64,000 bases of DNA. Source: Cymbidium sinense. Its lineage: Eukaryota > Streptophyta > Magnoliopsida > Asparagales > Orchidaceae. The DNA is taken from assembly GCA_021442155.1 (NCBI GenBank), contig CM038232.1, positions 65,949,555 to 66,013,554 of the forward strand, given 5' to 3'. The notes under the pieces were generated by a model. It was not told the origin of the DNA, searched no databases, and saw only the letters and a list, made by a program, of their open reading frames with translations. The position numbers were made by a program, and so were the translations under genes. Every line of letters starts with the position of its first letter. Position 1 is the first letter of the stretch. This document shows, in pieces, positions 53,498 through 64,000 of the stretch.

Positions 53498-55955
53498 GAG
53501 GAGGCTCAAGGCTTGATAAGGGCTGATATCCTTGCTTGGATCCAAAGGGTGCTCAGTTTGTAAGGGAGGTGAGATAACTCACCTCCCTTTGGTCCATGGC
53601 AAGTCCTAACCCTCTTAAGGTTGGCTAGGAGGTTAGCCCTAAATGGGGTGAGTGAGAGTTGACAAGTGATAGGAAAGTGGACTTTACCAATTATGGGTAG
53701 AATCTTATGTAAAGAGGGCTTGTCCAATAGACAATGGTTTGGATTGGATTCACTTGGCTTTTGGATTGACTTTAGGCTGACCCAAGATGGGTTTGGGTCG
53801 GGTTTGATCAGCCTCCAATGGGTTATGGGTTGGTTTCATGGGTTTTGGCTCAATTTGGTCATATGGGTTTAATTTGGGTCATATTGGGTTAGGTTGACCA
53901 ATTGGTCAAATTGGGTCAAATCAAGGCTTGAGTTAGGTTCAAATGATGATTTGAAGTATTTTGGTTCAAGTGATTTCAATCAATTTGGCCTAAGCTTGAT
54001 TTTGGCTCATTTGGATTCATATAGGTCAAATGGCTAAGTTGACCAAATTGACCAAATTGGCCAAATTGGTTTTGGGTGTTGGTTCAAGTTCAATTGGTTG
54101 ATTAAAATGATTGTAGGTTTTGGTTTGAATCAATTTGGATTTAATTTGTATTTTGGCCAATTTGACCTTTTAGGTCAATTTGAGCTAGTTTAGGTTCAAT
54201 TGACTAAATTGGAGCTTTGGTCAAGTTCAATAATGAATTTCAAATGAACTGTGCTATCATTGGTTGCAATCAATTTGGGTCAGATCATGATTTGACCCAT
54301 TTTGGCCTTTTAGGTCAATTTGAAATGGGTCAACTTGGGTCAAATGACCAATTGGGTTTGGTTTGGCTTAATTGATGGTCAAGTCATGTTGAAACATTGA
54401 TTATGGGTTGATGTGAATCATGGTTTCAATCAATTTGGTGTAGGATGAGTTTTGACTAGTTTGGGTTTCATATGGGCTAAGGGTTGACTAGGTCAAGTGA
54501 CCAAGTTGACTTGGTTTGCCCTAATTCAAGGTGATTGGTCATCCTAGGGTGACTGTTGATCAAGATATGAGGCTTTGATGGGCTTGGTTCAATCTATTGG
54601 GGTTGGATTAGAACTTGGCTCAAAAAGGTCCTTTAGGCCACTTTCGATCACATGGACCTAAATGGGTCAATTGGCTTGATTCAAGTTTAGTTGAACTTAT
54701 ATATGAGCTTATGATTGAAATATAAATTAAATTGCAATCAATTTGGGGTCCAATGGGCTTTAGCTCATATGAAGTTTTCAAGTTAAAAAGGCTAACTTGG
54801 GCTTGTTGACTTGAGTTTAGTTTGATGGTTGTAGGTTTCATTTATATTTGGAAAGATGATTGAAGGGATGATTTATTCAATAGAAAATCCATTGATTTTG
54901 GCTTGATTTAGGTGGGTTTTTAAGTTTTAAGGAATTGGCTTAAAGGGCTTGAATTGGGTTTTGATTTGATTTTGGATTTGTTTTGGCTATTTGAATTTAT
55001 ATTCCATTTATATTTGTGAATAAATGAAGATATAAATGATTCATGAGAAAATCACTTGAGTTTGGAGTGATTTGGAAGAAAATTTGACTCATGGTGGTAG
55101 GTCAAAAGGGCTTAAGTAAAAAATTGATTTAGTTTGATTTAATTTTGATTATTGAAATGTGGGTTTCATTTTTATTTGTAAATATAAATGAATATATAGT
55201 GATTTATAAGGAAACCAATTGATTTTGGGTTAATTTGAATAGGATTTATCCAAGCTTAAGGAGGTAGGTCCATATGACTTGGGGCGGGTCTTGGTAGGAT
55301 TTGGATTTAGTTTGGTTTAGTTTTGGTCATTTGGGTTTATATTTCATTTATATTTGTGAATATTAATGATGATATAAATGATTCATGAAGGGATCAATCA
55401 AATTTGGGTTGAATTAGGAGATTTGGCTAAGTCTATGGGATTCAATTTATGAAAAATTTTGGACTTGAATTTGATTATGGATTGAAACATTTGAAGTTGG
55501 ATTTGGAATTGGAATTTGATAGTTTGATTGAAGGATTGGATATTTGATAAATATCGAATGAATTAGGATTGATTTGGGTAGGCTAAAGTCCTAAGTCCAT
55601 AAGATGAAATCAAAGAACTTAGGAAGGGTTTGGAATTTGAGTTCGATCATGGATTTCAATCAAATATTTTGGAATTTAGACTTGGATTTGGAATTTGGGA
55701 TTTGAGGTTTGGTTTGAGATTTGAATTTGTATTGGATTTGAGAAGGTGCACATGGATTAGGTTTAGGCCATAGGGGATGATTCTCGTAAGTCTTAAGGCA
55801 TGACATAATCCTATGATTAACCCTTCTAAATCTCTAATTAGATTAAGTGTCCACCTAATCACTAGAAGTGTCTTAGGACTAAGGAATTCTTAGTTAATAA
55901 GAGTCCTAGATCTAAGATGAGGAGATTGAAGACTCACTCTAAAGTGAGGTCAACA
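53498..55955 (+). mobile_element. Non-coding repeat element X1 (right part)
   Basis: No coding region. From about 53740 the sequence is dense in GGTCAA/TTGACC and TTTGGGT words. From 54950 to 55400 it has a recurring TTTATATTTGTGAATAT-like phrase. It ends in a conserved block (55740-55955) closing GAGGTCAACA. It aligns by eye with 61200-63277 (X2) and, more loosely, with 26600-27779 (X3). Its left side is cut at the L1 fragment. Directly after its end begins a Ty3 RT that lacks its N-terminal third. Confidence 0.6.
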
Positions 55956-57097
55956 AGTATTCATTATGTTATTATGACTTTTAGTCATGCATTTTGGTGT
56001 AATTCATGCACCAACTATATTTATAAATTTGATGAATCGTGTGTTAAGGATATATCTAAATTAATTTGTATTATTTTTTAGTAATGATAAATTGATGTAT
56101 TCAAAATAGAATGATTATTATACTTATTTGAGATTAGTGTTAGAGGCATTACGACAACATTAATTATATGCTAAGTTTTAAGTGTTAGTTTCAGTTAAGA
56201 GCTATTACTTTTTTAAACCATGTGGAGTGGTTGTGTCATTTTATTGATCTCTAAAAGGAGTAGGCGTAGATTAGTTGAGAAAAATTATAATGTTTGAGGT
56301 TTGTATCTTTTTGGAATGACAAGTTATTATATAAAGTTTATTAAATTATTTTCATAGATTATAATTTCTTTGGAAAAATTGACTTAGAAGGTAGATCCTT
56401 TGATTGAACATCGAGTGTTAAATCGATTTCTAGAAGTCGAACCTTTCTTAGTACCTATTCTAACAATTTCATATGGTGTTGAGGGTTTCCAAGTATTCAC
56501 TTATGTTTCTTTGAGAGATTAAATTATGTGCTACAATAGAATGGGAGAATTATGACTTATGCAACTTAATAGTTGAAGCCAAACAAAAATATTATCCTAC
56601 TCATGGTTTGGAGTTGGTGGCTATTATATTTATATTAAAAATCTAGAGATATTATTTTCATGAAATGAGATGTGAAACTTATATAGATCATTAGAGCTTA
56701 AAGTGCATCTTCATATAGAAGTAATTGGTCTTAAAGTAGAGGAGTTGATCAAAGTTAATCAAGGATTATGACCTAAGCATTTTATATCAACCTAATAAGG
56801 CTAATATAGTTGTTGATGATTAAGATGTCTACTAGTGTGGCAGGTTGTATGAGTACATCTAATGAGGCTCTAATTCGAGAGATGGAGAGATTAGAGATGG
56901 AAATTATTTGATTAACTAGTGTGGATACACAATTTTTTATCATAGATAATTATTCAAGCTTCTTTAGAGAAGATTAAGGATGCTCACTAGTCTGATGATG
57001 AGTATACAAGATTAATTGACTAGATTCAATAATGGAGGAGAGCTAAGCTATAAGCTAATAATCATTAGGTGTTGACTTATTATGGAGAAAAACTTCT
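55956..57097 (+). pseudogene. Del/Tekay-like Ty3 reverse transcriptase and RNase H (broken)
   Basis: The frame shifts often, but motifs appear in the correct order. A degraded Y-G-x-Y-D-F-L-V-M-x-F-G is near 55965-56000 and N-A-P-x-(I)-F-x-(N)-L-M-N-R-V near 56005-56045. A changed active-site region with L-M-Y-S-K follows near 56095, then Y-Y-I-K-F-I-K-L-F-S near 56325-56355. P-I-L-T-I-S then G-V-E-G-F-Q-V-F-T (56455-56500) mark RNase H entry, and Y-Y-P-T-H-G-L-E-L-V-A-I-I-F comes near 56590-56640. E-A-L-I-R-E-M-E-R-L-E-M near 56865 and R-R-A-K-L near 57040 close it. Heavily decayed; interrupted by X2 at about 57098. Confidence 0.74.
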
Positions 57098-60000
57098 ATA
57101 GGGGTGAGTCGCCTTTAAAATCTGTTGGGTAGAAATGAAAGAGGCAAGACACATATAGAAATTTATCTTTTAGGATGCCACAAATCCGATGTACTTATTA
57201 GGTGATTACTTCATCAAGGAAATAGTGTACTATCTCAAAAGATAGAAGTCACTACGCTTTAATGGACCTAATCACCTCAGTAAGGAATTCTAAGAATGAT
57301 AAGTTTGCACATATACCAGAGATTCTTCCTCCACTTTACATAAAAAAGTAAAGTAGGATTTATTTTAAATTGGGTTCATTAAGTTCCCTATAGCAAGCTC
57401 CATAGTTAATTACATCCTAAGGAATGGTGATTCCTTCGAAAAACTCTCGATTAAGGTAAATGATCATTGTCTTTGAAGATTTCAGTAGAAAAAGACCATC
57501 AATCGATTGGTTTTATTTTTGAAAGATCAAACGGGATTGATCAAAAGAGGGGGTTTTTATCAAAGCCAAAATGAAAGATAAATAGGAGATGCTCATGATG
57601 CTAGGAAACTTAGCGAGCATCTCAAACTATCTTATAGTTGGGCTTTACATTTTTGAAATTGATTTAGTTTATTTAAGTTGAATTTTTTATTAGAAATTTA
57701 GGACTTAAGATTCCTTAATACAAGATTAAGAAAATGCTTAAGAGGTGAGGAATTATGCTTATGACGCGTAAAGGGGAGAAGCAACCTCAGAACTTAAATC
57801 TAATGAGCTTTGGCGAGGGACAAAAGTACAACCTAAATCAAAGGTGAAAAATGGGTAATTAGTTTGCCTCCACAAGAGAGGATAAATCACCCTACTATTT
57901 GGACTTACAACCGCTTAGGGCTGGCCGCCAACTAACTCCTCCTATGATTTTAAATACATGTAGGCAAGTCATTATGCTTATGCAAGATAGCTAGGCTGTT
58001 ATTCATTTAGAAAGAGACTATGTCCTTAAACTCACTCCCTAAAGAGACTAGATCATGTAAAGGAACATGCTTCAAATGACCTAAATCTAATGCAATTTAA
58101 AATTAATTTTTAAGTTTTATTTTGGATAATTATTTTGACTCAGGCTAATAAGATTCATATGACTAATGCATGAGAAAGAAGGTTATTGGCCAAAATCAAC
58201 GAGAAGGGAGGAGGTGAGTTTCCACCATGGCTCTCAATGGTCAAGCCAAGTTTCTCTATCAAAAGTGGAAGCCCTCCAATCAAGAGTGAAATAAGATGCA
58301 TTTGTGCATGATATTATAAAAGAAATACTCATCCAGTTAAGGGGTTGCTAATTCTTTTATCTTGATTTTAAACCTAAGCTTTAGGTTAGGTTATGAATTA
58401 TTTAATTTTATTTTGAGTTGTTAAGTTTGGTAAAAGAATTATTTTTCCCTAAAGAGCCTAATCCGCATACAAGCCATACATAAAGCAAGGAAGAAACTAG
58501 GAAAATCATGCCACTTAATGCAAAAGCTAAAAAATTTATCAATCAATTTATAAAGCTAATCACAAAAAAAAAAATAAAAGGCCATTATGGTCAGGCACCA
58601 CCGCACAAACCCGAAAATATCAAATGTGGGTAGTCGAGCTCTACTCTTATACAACCCGGATTACAAATGAATTAAATTACAATTAAGCAAAGAAATTCAT
58701 TGTATGGGGGTATTCATGCTTTATTTCTTCTTTCTTCTTTTCTTTTTTCTTCTTCTTTTTCTTCTTTCTTCTTTAGGTTCCTTCTCTTAGATGGTTGGAA
58801 GGTAGATGCTCCAAAGGCTTCACATAGTGCATAAGATAGGATCTTATGACCAATGTTCATCCTAATCCCCATAACAATCATTCTAAAATCCTAATTACAC
58901 AAATTTACATGAAAAAGAAAAGTGAAAATCTAACTAACACCTGCAAAACTAAGGTTAGCTAAAATAAAATAAAGAAATCCCTAGCATGTATATTGGACTT
59001 ATCACCCCACACATGGGTGACTAAGTCCACCTGGCCTATGGACTATGCTTAGGGGTATAAAGCACCCGCAAGCAAAAATATTTATATTTTTTTTATGATA
59101 TCTTAAGCACAATCTCTACAAAAAAGAATAGTTAGACTAATAACATCCTACCATTCATTCTATGAGCATACACCCAAACATCCAGTCTAAAATATATATC
59201 ACAAAATAAAATTAAACATCAAACCATGCATCTTAACCTAAGGCTAGAAGTGGTGACTTAGGCTAATGTATGTGCTTTGAAGGCATGTGTGGTAAGCTTA
59301 GTTGTGGCATTAGATTTAAATTTTCTAAGTGTGAAGAACATGTTTAACTTAGAGGAGGGTTTCATTTAAGTTGTTTAATAATTTTGAGTTGATTATATTT
59401 CATATTTTAATTTGATTTAAGTGGGTCCTACTATTAATTACTAAGTTATGAAGAGGGAAAGAGAAGAGAACTTCCTTTTCCTTCCCTAACTTAAGTAATT
59501 TCCAAAGTAGATTCACATTTTAGTTTTGTTTAGGTGAATGTTTTGATTACATCTTTTAATTTAATCCTAAGTTTAGATAAACTCTAAACAAACCTATTAA
59601 AAAAGAAAGGTATTTTAAGATTAAATAAAATGAACCAAAATTTACATAACACGCATTACTTCATTTCTTTCCCAACATATATAGCATGCATATGGATGGA
59701 CCTTAAGCATATCTATATATACAAATGAGAGTATTAGACATACATTATGATGCATGCTAAGTAATCCATTTAAGGGAATTTAGAAGTTGAATATGCATGA
59801 TTTTCCTTAAGTAGAATGGGTTTTTCTTATCCAAATTTTGACATACACACATGAAAGTAAGAAAGGCATAAGTGAGTGCAGTGCCATTGTTAACCAGAGG
59901 TGTAAGGTACAAGACCTATTTAGGGCTATTTAAAGCCTCACAAACCCGGGGTTGTCCAGACTAATATACCACTTTTCTTAAATACAAACATATATATAAA

Positions 60001-63000
60001 AGAAATGAAATAGAAAAGGAGAATGCAAAAATTGTTTAATCGCTTCATTTTATTTTATGAAATTTATGTATGTTAGTATAGGTAACCCTTCTTAGGTGAT
60101 ATCATATGGATGAATAGGATATGTAATTAAGTAAGTGTTGGGTTCTTTTCAAATGAACCCTACATCTTGTTAACTCTATTCAAAACTATACCAACATAAG
60201 GAAGAAAAGAAACCTATGCTAAGCATACATTTATAATCTATCATATGGAAACTCATAATTAAAATATAAGTAGCATACTTTCAGATTTGGTATTTGATTT
60301 ATCTATTTTGAAAATAATTTGGATTTTGTAGTGATAATAGCCACTCATATTTCTACTTTAGCCAACACATACAAATTTGACATAAAGTAAACAATTTTAT
60401 TTAAAATTGAAATTTGAAAAATATGAAGTTAACTTGTTGGGGGGAAAGATTCAAAGTAATGAATGCGTGTAAGCAAGTTCACTTCCCTTAAATCCTAAAG
60501 ACATTCTTATGGAATCAGAAAGTTTAAAATAAATCAAAGTGAATGTAAAGTGATTTTTGTTTAGTTTGAAGTTTGATTTAATTTTGAAAAGGTGAGATGA
60601 GTTTGCTGTTTCTAACCCATTCCCACATGTGTTTGATATTTTGGTTTAATTTTTAGATAATTAGATCCATTTTTATGCATTGATTAAGTTAAGGCATGAA
60701 TTAAGTAACTTAATTAACCCTTACCTATACCACCTTAGAAGAATTAACTAAATAATTATGAGCCAATGAGATGACATAAAACTCACAAGAAATTTAAATT
60801 TGTAATGCACTTAATAAGAAAAAGGCCTAATGCAATTTTGCTCCTAATTAAAAGTTAGTTAAGCTAAGGGGTTTAGCTTAAGTAATTTCAAAACACTCTT
60901 TTATACTAATAAATTGGGTTTTTATTTCCTTAATTGAACTTATGCTATTAAACACCTAAACTTCTACCCAAAGTAGATTAATTTAGTTATGGAACTTTTT
61001 AGAATTTTTAGAAATTAATTAAGTTAATAATTAATAAATTAACCCTTAATTAAGTGGAGATTAAAGAGAGAAGTGGGTATGACCACTATGTCCCCTTGAG
61101 CTTTTTTTAGCTCAAGTGGATATGAAGAGGGTATGACCAAATTATCCATAGATTAAGCCAAAATTTGTTCTATGGCCTAGGGGTAGAATGGTCAATTTGA
61201 TGTTTTCCACTTTGGATATGTTGGGTATGTGGAGAAACTAGGTTTGGCCAAGTTTCATGAAATTTGGAATTTATTTGATAGGGTTTGGCTTATGTTGACC
61301 CATTTAGGTCAAAATGGGTCAACTTGGGTCAAGTTGACTAGTATGTCAAATTGGGTCAAACCAAGGGTTGGGACAAGTTCATATGACCATTTGAAATATT
61401 TTAGTAGCTTTGGTTTGATTCAAATTGATATAGTTTTGGCTCATATGACTTCATTTAGGTCAAATGGGTCAAGTTGACCTATTTAACCCATTTGACCTAC
61501 CTGAGGTAGGTCAATGGTAGGTTTAGGTTAGGTTAATCATATGAAGTGGATTGGTATCTTTGTTTCCAATCAATTTGGGTTAAGCTCATTTTGGCTCAAC
61601 ATGACTCCTTTAGTCATGTTGGGTCTAAGGTCAATTGGGCTCTAGGTTGGGTTGGCCAATTGAGGCTTTGGTCAAGTTCTACAAGTGATTTGGAATGGAC
61701 TTGACCCATTGGTTTTGATTAATTTGGCTTAGATCAAGTTTTGACACATTTTGGCCCTTTAGGTCAAAATGGGTCAACTTGGGTCAAGTGGTCAATTGGG
61801 TTAAGTTAGGGTCAAATGTTGGCTTGGTCAAGTTCAAATATAAGTCATGAGTGAACTTAGATCAATGGTTTCAATCAATTTGGCATATGGTGAAATTTGG
61901 CTATGTTAGGTTTCATTTTAGGCTAAGTGTTGACTTGGTTTGACCCAATTTGACTGATTGATCATCCTATGATGATTGTTGATCATGATGAGAGGATATA
62001 TTAGTTTGGTTCAATCCAATTTGGTTAGGATTAGAATTTGGCTCATAAGGGTACTTTAGATCACTTTGGGTTAAGTGAGCCTAAGTGGGTCAAATGGTTT
62101 GGTTAAAGCTTGATTTGAAGTTGGTTGATCTTTTATATGGACTCATGATTGAAATATAAATCCATTTATGTGTGGTTTGAAGTCAAATGGGTTTTGATCC
62201 ATTTGATAATTTCATATTCAAAGGAAGAACATGAAGGAGTTTTGGGTTTGATTTTTGAACTAGGTTTTGATTGTTTGATTGAAGTTTGGATTTATATATG
62301 AGCTCATGATTGTAGGGTTGATTGAATCATGAGAGAAAATTAAGAGTTTGGGTTGATTTGAAATTGATTTGGCTAAGTTCAAGATTTTGACTTGAAAGAC
62401 TTAGATTGGATTTTGAGTTGATTTGAGTTTGATTTTGGAATTGGTTTTGATTGTTTGAATTTATATTTCATTTATATATATATGAATATAAATTGATCAT
62501 GCAAAAAATTTCAATTATTTGAAATGGTTTAATCATGATTTGGGCTAAGTTCATTAAGAAGGATTTAAGAGACTTAAGAAAATTTTGGAGTTTGGAGTTT
62601 GAATTTTTGAATTTGGTTTGATTGATTTATATTTACATTTCATTTATATATGTGAATATAAATGAGAATGTAAATGAGTTTTGAGAAAATCTTATTAGTT
62701 TGAATAGGTTTGTTCAAGATTTAAAGGCTAAGTCCATTAATGGAAAATCAAAGGACTTAGGAAATTTTAAATTGGAAATTTAATTTGAGGACTTGATTTG
62801 AATATATATTTCATTTATATATGTGAATATAAATGAGAATATAAATGAAATATGAGAAAATCCTTAAAGATTTGAATTGGTTTTGATCATTATTTTGGTT
62901 AAGTCCTTAAAGGAAGGTTAAGGACTTAGGCAAAATTTGGACTTAGGAATTTTTTGATGGATTTTGGTCATGAGTTTTAATCATAGATTTCAATCATATG

Positions 63001-63277
63001 AAATTGATTTGAGTTTTGAGAAAATCAATTAAGACTGATTTGGAGTTCGACTTGAAGGAAGGAAGGTGAGGAATGGTTTAAGCTAAGGGTAGGAAATTTT
63101 CCTAACACCCCAAGGCATGACCTATTCCTATGGCTAACTCTTCTAAGTCTTCTAGGCTAGGTTGAGTGTCCACCTAATCACTAAATGTGTCTTAAGACTA
63201 AGAAAATCTTAAATTCTAAGAGGAGTTCTATGTCTAATATGGAGGGGTTGAGAGCTCATTCTAAAATGAGGTCAACA
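57098..63277 (+). mobile_element. Non-coding repeat element X2, nested in the Ty3 pol
   Basis: 6.2 kb without a supported gene, lying between the end of RNase H and the start of integrase of one Ty3 element. 60008-61075 matches X3 at 22830-23925 closely, and 61200-63277 matches X1. The right end is GAGGTCAACA. Flanking five-mers CTTCT (57093) and CTTAT (63278) are an imperfect candidate target duplication. 57098-59990 has no counterpart in the window. It may be a long solo LTR or a large non-coding retroelement. Confidence 0.55.
58722..58774. repeat. CTT-rich pyrimidine tract
   Basis: About 50 bases of C and T only, mostly TTC/CTT, inside X2. Confidence 0.9.
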
Positions 63278-64000
63278 CTTATGGATGTTGACTTTGGATT
63301 TTTCTATTGGTGGTTTAAGAAGGAGATATTTCATGAGGCTTATTATTTTGCATACATAATTCTCCCAAGGAGTAAGATGTATAATGATCTAAAACTAAAA
63401 ATTTTGTGGTCTAGGTTAAAGCGGTGGTAAAGTTTGATTTGAGATGTTAAACATGTCAGATGGTAAAAAAAAAGAGCATCAGAGACTTAGTAGTTTTTTA
63501 CAGCATTTATTTATCCTTGAGTGGAAATGGGAGGATGCCATTATAGATTTTATTATGGGTTCTTTTGAGGTCCAAACACGATCATGATGTAGTATGATTT
63601 GTGGCTAATCATTTATCAAAGTCAGCTTTTTTTTTTGTCCTATAAGGTAGATAGATTCTATTAAGAAGTTGGCACATTCATGTATTCATGATATTGTCAT
63701 ATTACATGAAATATTGAAGTTTGTTATTTCTGATCATGATGGCGATTTACATTGAAGTTATGATGAGGTATTCATGACTGGGACTAAGTTAAATTTTAGT
63801 ATAGCCTTTCACCTATAGATAAATGATTAGTTTGAGAGGACCATTTAAGTGTTGAGGATTTAATATGATTATGCACACTTAAATTTGGAGGGAGCTAAAA
63901 GGATCATATATCTTTGATTGAGTTTGCATATAATAATAGCTTTTAATCAAGTATTAGTAGGAGATGCAAAACACCTTTATCTTAGATAGAGGTGGGTGAG
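63278..64000 (+). pseudogene. Del/Tekay-like Ty3 integrase (broken, runs off the window)
   Basis: Continuation of the pol at 55956-57097. In order: K-K-E-I-F-H-E-A near 63319-63342, P-R-S-K-M-Y-N-D-L near 63366-63390 (HPGSTKMY.DL in relatives), K-x-E-H-Q-R near 63470, E-W-K-W-E-D near 63523-63540, then I-x-D-F-(I)-M-G (catalytic core start). L-S-K-S-A-F-F is near 63615, F-V-I-S-D-H-D near 63720-63742 (second Asp) and G-T-K-L-N-F-S near 63782-63800. D-x-F-E-R-T-I is near 63825 and L-I-E-F-A-Y-N-N-like at 63910. Stops and frameshifts are frequent. The zinc-finger cysteines and the rest of the protein are degraded or outside. Confidence 0.75.

Noticed and set aside
1..64000. CRISPR array, bacterial operon or virus genome
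   Set aside because: All tandem repeats seen are microsatellites or short duplications without unique spacers, and all coding traces are plant retrotransposon proteins.

Overview
This window is plant nuclear DNA from a repeat-rich, AT-rich intergenic region. I find no intact host gene, rRNA, tRNA or CRISPR array. Nearly every recognisable coding trace belongs to decayed retrotransposons of families typical of flowering plants: RTE-type LINEs, L1-type LINEs with and without an RNase H domain, Ty1/copia, and Ty3/gypsy of the Tat/Ogre and Del/Tekay types. RTE LINEs are common in monocots, so a monocot is plausible, but the sequence does not settle it. Families were assigned by reading motifs, not by database search.

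Layout. 1-10421: an RTE LINE on the plus strand split by two nested minus-strand LINE insertions (about 801-2396 and 2736-9810), with candidate target-site duplications at both. The second insert is a nearly full-length L1 whose 5' side carries an extra copy of its own RNase H segment. 13200-15011: 3' part of a plus-strand L1 (zf-RVT plus RNase H). 15615-17335: a second decayed RTE copy. 17336-32370: a very large inverted repeat with arms of roughly 2.4-3.3 kb. Its centre holds microsatellites, a duplicated small hairpin unit and a long non-coding element (X3). Its right arm is interrupted by a 2.2 kb deletion-derivative copia element with two LTRs, a PBS, a PPT and a 5-bp target duplication. 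32480-33790: a possible inverted fragment of the X family. 33790-36613: gene-free, with microsatellites. 36614-42643: a complete but frameshifted second L1 family without RNase H, with a candidate target-site duplication.

43400-49925: remains of a Tat/Ogre Ty3 element on the minus strand. RNase H and integrase lie at 48215-49770. Between pol and the presumed 3' LTR is a multi-exon plus-strand (antisense) gene resembling plant mobile domain (PMD) proteins. 49926-51005: a minus-strand fragment of the same copia family. 51006-53497: a minus-strand fragment of the first L1 family (ORF1 plus endonuclease). 53498-64000: a Del/Tekay-like Ty3 pol on the plus strand (RT to RNase H at 55956-57097, integrase at 63278-64000). 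It is flanked by X1 and interrupted by X2, two members of the same non-coding X family that share a terminal motif.

The proteins these elements once encoded are endonuclease plus reverse transcriptase for target-primed insertion (LINEs), and Gag, protease, RT, RNase H and integrase for LTR elements. All are broken by stops or frameshifts, so the locus is best read as a layered record of insertions. The points most worth a second look are the antisense PMD gene in the Tat element, the giant inverted repeat, the chimeric L1 5' end, the mini-copia element and the X family.
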